The translations under genes were made by a program, and so were the position numbers. From the NCBI RefSeq assembly GCF_002211285.1, contig NZ_LOKX01000005.1, forward strand, positions 62,001-126,000: a DNA stretch of 64,000 nucleotides. The letters are read 5' to 3'. The notes beneath the pieces were generated by a model. That model was not told the DNA's origin. It saw only the letters and a program-made list of their open reading frames with translations, and ran no database searches. How positions within the stretch are numbered: position 1 is the first letter of the stretch; each line of letters opens with the position of its first letter. Origin of the DNA: Rhizobium sp. R635 (GTDB taxonomy: Bacteria > Pseudomonadota > Alphaproteobacteria > Rhizobiales > Rhizobiaceae). Shown one piece after another: positions 42,674 to 50,630 of this stretch.

Positions 42674-45304
42674 CTATTGCGCAGCGCAAGGAGCAGTCGC
42701 GGCCGGCTCAGGCCCGTTGCTATTCCTGGCTATCGCCATTGCGCTGAACACGTTGCGGAGCTCCGCCACGGCCTTGTTGGCGAGCATGCCGATCGCCAGG
42801 CCGCCGGCGATGGCGAGCAGGTGAAAGACCGGAACCGGCAAGGCGCCGGCTGCCGGCGTCATCAGCAGCTCCGGTACGAAGCGGTGCAGCAGGTAGATGG
42901 GGAAGGCAGAGACCGCGATCAGCGTCACCACGCGGCCGAGCCACACCGGCAGGCGAATATGCGGCAGATAAAGAAGGGCAAGAAGTGCCGCGAAGATCGT
43001 CAGATACTTGATCGTCGTTCCAATCCAGACCGTTTCCCAGAAGGCGAGATAACCGAGCACAACCGCCGCAAGCGCCGTCAGGACCGTCCGCCGCGCTGCG
43101 CTATCGGCAAGGCCGGCGCACCAGCCGAAGATGCCGAGGTAAAATCCCCAATAGATCGTGAAAATCTGCCGCTTGCCGATGTCGAAGACGGGCGGAAGGG
43201 AAAAGCGCGCGGCGACAGCCAGTCCCAGCAGGCCAAGCGAAAAGGCGAAGGGTCTTGCCCGCGCGAGTTTGCGCACCGCAGGCACGGCGAAAATGAGCAA
43301 GAAGACGAGAAGCGTCTGCGCATAGGCTTCGATGAACCAGTAGAGATAGGGAACCATCTCGTGGCGCTCCGGATCGGCATAACCGAAATTGCCGGTCAGC
43401 GTGATCGAGGCCCAGGGAAGCGTCCGCCACGCGAGCGCATAGGCGGCGACGATGAAGAAATAGGGAATGAGAACGTTGATGGCGGGGCGCAGCGCATGGC
43501 GGAACTGGCCGGCGAGGAAATGGGCTGATTGGAAGCGCGCCAGGCTGAAGCCGACGAGAAGCAGCATGACGCCCGATCCGCCGGGAATGGGCCACAGCAT
43601 CTCGTGGTGCACCACCACCAGCAGGATGGCCATCGCCCTCAGGACCAGGTCGGTCGGCAACGCCCTGATGTCGGCAAGCCGGGACGAGCGTGTTGCTCTC
43701 AGGCAAGTGTCGAGTTCGGCGATCCGCATATGCGCCCAGCCTTCCGGCAAGTCGACGCCGAGCCGGTCGAACTCCATGGTCAATTGCAGGAAGCGCAGGG
43801 AATCGCCGCCGAGCGAGACGAAGCTGTCATTGCGGCCGACGGTGAGGGGATAGAAGACGCGGGCATAGGCTTCGAGCACGCCGACCGCCGCCGTACGGCT
43901 TTTCTCACGTGTCTTGCGCATCTCCTCCCCAAGCCTGTCATAGTCGATCTTGCCGGAGGCAAGCCTCGGCAGGTTCGGTTGCTCGGCAACGGAGATCAGG
44001 TTCGCGGGAAGATGGCTCGCCTGCGCAAGGATCCGCCGCGCCCGGTCGGCCCCGCCCGCTTCAGCCACATAGGCCTGCAGACCTTCATCGTCACCCACCA
44101 CCGCAGCCGCGATGCCGGCCTCCGCCAGAGCCTGCTCCATGATGTCGAAGCCGATCCTCAGGCCCGCGACCTTGGCGAAACGGCTTTTGCGCCCGACGAT
44201 GCGGAAAAAACCCTGCTCGTCGCGGACGGCGATATCGCCGGTATGCAGTGCGTCGACCTCGGCCGGGCGCGCGAGATCGGAGCGATCCGTGCCATAGCCC
44301 ATCATCACGTTCGGGCCGGAATAGACGAGTTCTCCAGCGGCACCCGGCCGGTCGACCGGTTTTCCGTCATCATCGACAAGGCTGAGGCTGCCGCCTGATA
44401 TGGCGATGCCGATCCGCTCTTCATTGTCCGACAGGCTCTCCGGCGGGACGAAGGCGATACGGGCCGCAGCCTCGGTCTGGCCGTACATGACGAAGAAGCG
44501 GCCGCCGCCGGCGCGCATGTGGTCCCGATAGAGGCGAATGCGTTCGGGAGCGAGCCTTCCGCCGGCCACGGTCATGAAGCGCAGCGCCTTGAGCTCAGCC
44601 GTCCGGAAGCGCGTCTTTTCCATGAGTTCATAGGAGTAAGGCACGCCCGAAAAATTGGTGCAGCCGCTTTCGCCGATCACGCGCGCGAAATCGTCGCTCA
44701 TCACGGAGACGCCGGGGAAGAAAATGCTGCCGCCGGCGATCAGGTGGGAATGGAGAACGGAGAGTCCATAGGAGTAGTGAAGCGGCAGGACGAGGGCAGC
44801 CCTGTCGGCCGGGGAAAGGTCGAGATAACCCGCGATCGAACGCGCATTGGCGTCGAGACTGGCATAGGAAAGGCGCACGGCCTTGGCAGCGCCCGAGCTG
44901 CCGGAAGTCATCAGCACGAGAGCGAGATCGGGATGAAGTTGCTGCGCGCTCCGCGCAGGCCGGCTTTCCTCGATCAGGCGCCAGCGGCCGTCGACCGGAC
45001 GGAAGGTGAAGTCGGGCCGAAAGGCTGCGAGAAAATCACTCCATAGCCGGCCGTCGCATGGGGGCAGCATGGCGACCGCATGGCCTGCGCGCAGCGCGCC
45101 CAGATAGGCGACGATCATATGCTCGGAGGTTTCCGCCGAGATCGCGACAAGCCGCTTTTCTCCTCGGCCCAGCCGCTCGGCAAACCGCAAGGTTCGCGCG
45201 TTGAGATCGGCATATGAAAGCGTCCGCCCGTCGGCGAAGACAAGCGCCGGGCGATCATCCGCGCGAAGGATTTCTGACAAGATGTCGACAGGGATCATGC
45301 TCAT
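42674..45304 (-). CDS. Adenylation domain - carrier domain - membrane acyltransferase 3 fusion protein
   Basis: A three-part protein of 876 residues. Residues 1-465 are an ANL adenylating domain: P-loop TSGSSGAAK (133-141), MYGQTEAAA (273-281), HTGDI (354-358), GFFRIVGRKSRFAKVAG (365-381) and the catalytic Lys452 in ASGKIDY. Residues about 470-540 are a carrier domain with the phosphopantetheine serine Ser502 in LGGDSLRF. Residues about 550-850 form an acyltransferase-3 membrane domain (about ten helices) starting RAMAILLVVVHH, with the expected His566/567. The protein could activate an acid, load it on its own carrier and transfer it across or onto a membrane glycan, like DltA-DltC-DltB in one chain. 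Substrate unknown. It lies 54 bases after the iron permease. Confidence 0.88.
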   Translation of the reverse strand: MSMIPVDILSEILRADDRPALVFADGRTLSYADLNARTLRFAERLGRGEKRLVAISAETSEHMIVAYLGALRAGHAVAMLPPCDGRLWSDFLAAFRPDFTFRPVDGRWRLIEESRPARSAQQLHPDLALVLMTSGSSGAAKAVRLSYASLDANARSIAGYLDLSPADRAALVLPLHYSYGLSVLHSHLIAGGSIFFPGVSVMSDDFARVIGESGCTNFSGVPYSYELMEKTRFRTAELKALRFMTVAGGRLAPERIRLYRDHMRAGGGRFFVMYGQTEAAARIAFVPPESLSDNEERIGIAISGGSLSLVDDDGKPVDRPGAAGELVYSGPNVMMGYGTDRSDLARPAEVDALHTGDIAVRDEQGFFRIVGRKSRFAKVAGLRIGFDIMEQALAEAGIAAAVVGDDEGLQAYVAEAGGADRARRILAQASHLPANLISVAEQPNLPRLASGKIDYDRLGEEMRKTREKSRTAAVGVLEAYARVFYPLTVGRNDSFVSLGGDSLRFLQLTMEFDRLGVDLPEGWAHMRIAELDTCLRATRSSRLADIRALPTDLVLRAMAILLVVVHHEMLWPIPGGSGVMLLLVGFSLARFQSAHFLAGQFRHALRPAINVLIPYFFIVAAYALAWRTLPWASITLTGNFGYADPERHEMVPYLYWFIEAYAQTLLVFLLIFAVPAVRKLARARPFAFSLGLLGLAVAARFSLPPVFDIGKRQIFTIYWGFYLGIFGWCAGLADSAARRTVLTALAAVVLGYLAFWETVWIGTTIKYLTIFAALLALLYLPHIRLPVWLGRVVTLIAVSAFPIYLLHRFVPELLMTPAAGALPVPVFHLLAIAGGLAIGMLANKAVAELRNVFSAMAIARNSNGPEPAATAPCAAQ

Positions 45305-45358
45305 GCTTCAGGTTGCCGGAAAACTTGCCGAAGCGCCTATAATCCTTGAGTATCACAG

Positions 45359-47038
45359 TCAACTACTAGCGGCGTGACCCATTATTTTTTGATGTTGATC
45401 GGCCGCTTTCCTGCCCACTCTCGAAAGCATGGCAACCGGCAGGATGCCGACCGCCACGATGGCCAATGCGACCAACGATGCTTCCTCATATGTGCCGCGA
45501 GCGGCCTCGCCGTAGAGATGCGTCGCGAACGTCTCGAAGTTGAGAGGCCTGAGGAGCAGGGTCGCAGGCAGTTCCTTGACGCAATCGACGAAAACGAGGA
45601 GCGCCCCGGTGGCGAGCGCCGTTTTGGAGAGCGGCAAATGCACATTCATGAAGGTCTGGTTGGCCGTTTTGCCGAGGGTCCGGGACGCATGGTCGAGCGA
45701 CAGCGGTATGCGGGACAGCCCCGCATCGATGCTTCCGGCCGAGATGGCAAGGAAGCGAACGACATAGACATAGATCAGGGCCGCTCCCGAACCCATCAGC
45801 AGCAGCCCGGTTGAATATCCGAACCATCGTTGTGCCGTCTGATCGACGATCCTGTCGAAAGAGGCGAGCACGATCAGGGAACCGATCGCGATCACCGTGC
45901 CGGGTGCTGCATAACCCATGGTCGAAAGGCGATAGGTCCAGCCGGTAAGCGCGCCCGGCCTCAGCCGGCTCGCATAGGCAATCACCACGCCGAGAACCAC
46001 AGCCAGAACCGTGGCGATCGAAGCGAAGCTCAATGTATTCAGAGCTTCCGCGGCGAACCGGTCGGAAATGCCCGTGAATGTCCAGCGTTTGAAAGCCTCG
46101 ACGGCGAGATAGAGGCCGGGAATGGCAAAGCCGATCAGTGCCGGCAGGATGCCGAGGGCAAACAGGGCTGGAGAACGCCAGCCATGGACCCGGCGCGGTG
46201 CAGCCGGATTGAAGCGCTGCGTCCCCGTGCTGTAGCGCTGCTTTCGCCGTGCCCAGCGCTCGAGAGACACGAGCAGGACGACGAGAAACAGAAGAAGCAG
46301 GGCGATCTGAGAAGCGCCCGGAAGATCGGAGCGCGTGACCCAGGTCGAATAGATCGATACCGTCAGCGTGCGGATGCCGAGAAACTCGGATGCGCCGATG
46401 TCGTTCAGCGTTTCCATCAGGGCAAGGCTGATCCCGACGGCGATGGCAGGCCGGGCAAGGGGCAGCGCCACTTTCCACAGCACGGCGCGTTGGGTTACGC
46501 CAAGCGTCCGGGCAGCCTCGATGAGATTTGCGGACTGCGTGAGAAACATCGCCCGCGTCGGAAGATAGACATAGGGATAGAGCACGAAGCCGAGCAGGAA
46601 GATGCAGCCCGGCATCGAGCGAATGTCGGGGAGCCGGAATTCCCGGGGACTGGAATAGCCGAACATCCAACGGATCGCGCCTTGGAAGGCGCCGAGCGGA
46701 TGGAGAATATCGAGATAGGCGTAGGCAATGATGTAGGACGGCACAGCCAGCGGAAGCAGCACCACCCATTCGAGCAGCGCTCTGCCCCGAAAGTCATAAG
46801 CCGTCACCAGCCACGCAAGCATCGTTCCGACAATTCCGCTCACCGCCGCCACGCCCGCAAGCAGTATCAGCGTGTTGACGAACGTGATCGGCAGGACGGT
46901 GGCGGCGAGGTGGCTCCAGAGCCCGTTTGACGGGAGCGCCGCCTGAGAGGCGATCCCGAGAACGGGAAGCAGAACGAGTACGGCAACCAGGCAGGATGCC
47001 CGCGTCCAGCCCGAGAGATGGTTTCGGCGCTTAGCTAT
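45359..47038 (-). CDS. fbpB: Ferric iron ABC transporter permease, FbpB type (start unresolved)
   Basis: A duplicated-domain permease of the FbpB/SfuB type with about twelve membrane segments and two EAA-like loops (ARTLGVTQRAVLWKVALPLA and SRTLGKTANQTFMNVHLPLS). From the first ordinary start, GTG 46852, the protein has 497 residues. However, the frame stays open upstream and encodes convincing extra sequence (HLSGWTRASCLVAVLVLLPV, then ITFVNTLILLAGV), matching the two missing N-terminal helices. No ATG, GTG or TTG exists there; ATA at 47038, overlapping the binding-protein stop, would give 559 residues, the usual family length. Either a rare start codon or a nucleotide change explains this. 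Confidence 0.85.
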   Translation of the reverse strand: MAKRRNHLSGWTRASCLVAVLVLLPVLGIASQAALPSNGLWSHLAATVLPITFVNTLILLAGVAAVSGIVGTMLAWLVTAYDFRGRALLEWVVLLPLAVPSYIIAYAYLDILHPLGAFQGAIRWMFGYSSPREFRLPDIRSMPGCIFLLGFVLYPYVYLPTRAMFLTQSANLIEAARTLGVTQRAVLWKVALPLARPAIAVGISLALMETLNDIGASEFLGIRTLTVSIYSTWVTRSDLPGASQIALLLLFLVVLLVSLERWARRKQRYSTGTQRFNPAAPRRVHGWRSPALFALGILPALIGFAIPGLYLAVEAFKRWTFTGISDRFAAEALNTLSFASIATVLAVVLGVVIAYASRLRPGALTGWTYRLSTMGYAAPGTVIAIGSLIVLASFDRIVDQTAQRWFGYSTGLLLMGSGAALIYVYVVRFLAISAGSIDAGLSRIPLSLDHASRTLGKTANQTFMNVHLPLSKTALATGALLVFVDCVKELPATLLLRPLNFETFATHLYGEAARGTYEEASLVALAIVAVGILPVAMLSRVGRKAADQHQKIMGHAASS

Positions 47039-48041
47039 CGAAGCCGACCTTGTCGACCAGTTCGCTCGCCTGCTTGCGGTGGCGCACCACTTCGCCGAGC
47101 GGCGTCTTGTCGATGGTCAGTTTGCCGAATGACTCGATGATGGGATCGGCCGCGACGCCTGCCTTCACCGGATATTCGTAGTTCGCCTCGGCGTAGATCT
47201 TCTGCGCTTCGTCGGAAACCAGATATTCGAGGAGCTTGATCGCCTCGTCCCTGTTCTTGGCGTGCTTGGCGACGGCCGCGCCGCTGATGTTCACCTGCGT
47301 GCCGCCCTCCTTGAAGGTCGGCAGGACGACCTTGATCGCCTGGCCCCAGGCAACCTGATCCTCGCCGCCCTTGCCCGAGCGCATCAGCCCGACATAATAG
47401 GAATTGGCGATACCGATATCGCATATGCCGCCGAGAATATCCTTGGCAACATCGCGGTCGCCGCCGGCTGCCTTGCGCGCCAGGTTCGCCTTGACGCCCG
47501 CCAGCCACTTTTCGGTTTCCTCCGCCCCGTAATGCGCGATGTAATCGGCAATCAAAGCGGTGTTGTAGGGGTGCTGGCCCGGCCGGATGCAGATCTTGCC
47601 CTTCCAGGCGGAATCGGCGAGCTGCTCGTAGTTGAAGGATGTCAGATCGAGGTCCTTCGCCGCATAGAGAACGCGCGCCCTGTAGGAAAGGCCGAACCAA
47701 TGGCCGTCTGGGTCGCGGAGCTGGGACGGGACGGCATCGGTCAGGACAGCGGACTGGATGGGCTGCGTGACGCCTTTCTCGACCAGGTCGACGAGGTTGC
47801 CGGCGTCAACCGCCATCAAAATGTCTGCGGGTGAACTTTCCCCTTCGCTTGCGACACGCTCCGGCAATCCGTCCTTCAGGAAAACGGTGTTGACCGTGAT
47901 GCCGGTCGATTTGGTGAAGGCCTCGAGGAGAGGCTTGACCAGGCCGGGTTCCCGGGTGGTGTAGATATTGACCTCAGCAGCGGTCGCGGCAAGCGGAAGT
48001 GCCGCAGAAATAGCCAGGCCGAGAGTGAAGCGTACGAACAT
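47031..48041 (-). CDS. fbpA: Ferric iron ABC transporter periplasmic binding protein, FbpA/FutA type
   Basis: A periplasmic Fe3+-binding protein of 336 residues. It has a Sec signal ending ATAAE near residue 23, the mature start VNIYTTREPGLVKPLLEAF and the iron-coordinating tyrosine pair in IANSYYVGLM. A further conserved segment is GLSYRARVLYAAKDL. It delivers ferric iron to the permease encoded directly downstream. The start at 48041 has GGGGGA upstream. A strong intrinsic terminator separates it from the ATPase gene, so it likely has its own promoter in 48042-48125. Confidence 0.9.
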   Translation of the reverse strand: MFVRFTLGLAISAALPLAATAAEVNIYTTREPGLVKPLLEAFTKSTGITVNTVFLKDGLPERVASEGESSPADILMAVDAGNLVDLVEKGVTQPIQSAVLTDAVPSQLRDPDGHWFGLSYRARVLYAAKDLDLTSFNYEQLADSAWKGKICIRPGQHPYNTALIADYIAHYGAEETEKWLAGVKANLARKAAGGDRDVAKDILGGICDIGIANSYYVGLMRSGKGGEDQVAWGQAIKVVLPTFKEGGTQVNISGAAVAKHAKNRDEAIKLLEYLVSDEAQKIYAEANYEYPVKAGVAADPIIESFGKLTIDKTPLGEVVRHRKQASELVDKVGFDS

Positions 48042-48086
48042 CGAGAGTCCCCCTAACTCGAGAAATGCCGTAGCATCCAGCATACT

Positions 48087-48101
48087 GGAATTTTAAAATC
48101 A
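48087..48101 (-). promoter_or_regulatory. Possible iron-responsive (IRO-like) site upstream of fbpA
   Basis: On the minus strand the site reads TGATTTTAAAATTCC, that is TGA, nine bases, TCC. It differs at one base from the TGA-N9-TCA core of rhizobial RirA IRO boxes and contains the symmetric core TTTTAAAA. It lies about 45 bases before the fbpA start. Resemblance only. Confidence 0.3.
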
Positions 48102-48125
48102 ACTTATGAACGGTTTTCCAAGCAC

Positions 48126-48148
48126 AAAAAAAGTTGATCGGCTGCCGA

Positions 48149-48152
<4 letters not shown>
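48126..48152 (-). terminator. Strong intrinsic terminator at the end of fbpC
   Basis: On the minus strand TTGATCGG, a CAG loop and CCGATCAA (48152-48134) are followed by C and seven T (48132-48126). The stem overlaps the fbpC stop codon (48151-48149). This is the clearest rho-independent terminator in the window and it separates fbpC from fbpA. Confidence 0.85.
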
Positions 48153-49189
<1,037 letters not shown>

Positions 49190-49378
49190 CCCGAGTTCCC
49201 ATCCGTGGTGAATGCCGTTCTTCGTCTGCCGGGAAGGTGTCTATCTCAGCAGAGAGGAATGTCCAAGCCCCGCAGCCCGGTTGAGACGTGCAGCGCATTG
49301 CTCGGAAGAACGAATAGGAAAATCGGTGTGCCCAGGATTTTAATCCCTCGGCCGCCACGGTTCGTATAGGGACATCGG

Positions 49379-49513
49379 CTATCTGCTGAGCAGCGCGACC
49401 AGCGACATCGGCATCTCGACCGTGAAGAAATCCATTGCCGTACCGATAATGATCGTCCACGCCACGATCAGGAAAATGAGCGCTGCAATCCTGATTTCTA
49501 TCGGTCCCAGCAT
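49379..49513 (-). CDS. Small single-pass membrane protein (44 aa)
   Basis: A short frame starting MLGPIEIRIAALIFLIVAWT, continuing IIIGTAMDFF and ending VEMPMSLVALLSR. One strong membrane helix lies at about 8-25. GGGGGA precedes the ATG at a suitable distance. It lies between the iron operon and the polysaccharide locus. No family recognised; the composition supports a real small membrane protein. Confidence 0.45.
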   Translation of the reverse strand: MLGPIEIRIAALIFLIVAWTIIIGTAMDFFTVEMPMSLVALLSR

Positions 49514-49556
49514 ATGTGTCCCCCCAGACAAAACCTTTATCCCTCGCGAAAATCCG

Positions 49557-50603
49557 CTATCCGCGAGGGTGATGTGCGACCGGAGAGTGCGTGGGGGCGT
49601 GCAGCGCCGAAGTCTTGGCCCTCTCGAAACTGATGTCGCTTTGACCGTTGCTTCGCTCGAGACAATGCCCGTCCAGGAAGGCGTGATAGGCGTCTGCGAT
49701 GCCCTCCTTTAGGCCGATCTTAGGAGACCAGCCGAGGGTGCGAAGCTTGTCGACACTCAGGAGTTTACGTGGCGTGCCATCCGGCTTGCCGAGGTCGCGC
49801 GTGATCTTGCCTTTGAAACCAACGATCTTGGAGACGAGGCGTGTCAGTTCGAGAATGGAAATGTCTTCGCCGGAACCGACGTTCACATGACTTTCGGCGG
49901 AATAGGTCTTCATGAGATGGAGGCAGGCGTCGGCGCAATCGTCGACATGCAGGAATTCGCGCCGCGGCGTGCCGGTGCCCCAGATGCATATCTCTTGCTG
50001 CCGGTTGATCTTGGCCTCATGCGCCTTGCGTATGAGCGCCGGCATGACATGGCTCGACCCGAGGTCGAAATTGTCCCCTGGGCCATAAAGATTGGTGGGC
50101 ATGGCCGAGATGAAATCTCTGCCGTGCTGTTTGCGATAGGCCTGGCAGAGCTTCAAACCGGCAATTTTGGCGATCGCATACCATTCATTCGTGGGCTCCA
50201 GCGATCCGGCCAGAAGTGAATCCTCGACGATCGGCTGATCGGCGAACTTCGGATAGATGCAGGACGAGCCCAGAAACATCAGTTTTTCGACGTTGGCTCT
50301 ATGGGCTGCGTGGATGACGTTCGCTTGGAGAACCAAGTTGTCGTACAGGAAGTCGGCCGGATAGGTCGCGTTCGCGAGAATGCCGCCGACCCGCGCAGCA
50401 GCCAGGAAGACGGCGTCCGGACGATTTTCACTCATCCAGGCCTCGACCTGATCCTGCCGCCTGAGATCGACCTCGGCGCGGGTGGCCGTCAAAATCTCGC
50501 AGCCCTCGGAAGCGAGACGCCGCACGATCGCAGAGCCCACCATGCCGCGATGGCCCGCGACATAGACCCTTTTTCCGGCAAGGCTGTAGATCAGTTCAGG
50601 CAT
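49557..50603 (-). CDS. fcl: GDP-L-fucose synthase
   Basis: An extended SDR epimerase/reductase of 348 residues that converts GDP-4-keto-6-deoxymannose to GDP-L-fucose for polysaccharide synthesis. The NADP motif is VYVAGHRGMVGSAIVRRL; the catalytic residues are Ser in FLGSSCIYP (113/114) and Tyr142/Lys146 in NEWYAIAKIAGLK. About 30 extra C-terminal residues after FLDGHCLERS are not part of the usual enzyme. The partner gene gmd (GDP-mannose dehydratase) is not in the window. It is downstream of the chain-length kinase and glycosyltransferases on the same strand. The start is ATG 50603. Confidence 0.92.
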   Translation of the reverse strand: MPELIYSLAGKRVYVAGHRGMVGSAIVRRLASEGCEILTATRAEVDLRRQDQVEAWMSENRPDAVFLAAARVGGILANATYPADFLYDNLVLQANVIHAAHRANVEKLMFLGSSCIYPKFADQPIVEDSLLAGSLEPTNEWYAIAKIAGLKLCQAYRKQHGRDFISAMPTNLYGPGDNFDLGSSHVMPALIRKAHEAKINRQQEICIWGTGTPRREFLHVDDCADACLHLMKTYSAESHVNVGSGEDISILELTRLVSKIVGFKGKITRDLGKPDGTPRKLLSVDKLRTLGWSPKIGLKEGIADAYHAFLDGHCLERSNGQSDISFERAKTSALHAPTHSPVAHHPRG

Positions 50604-50630
50604 AGGCAAAACCCCCAGCGATGCTCGAAT

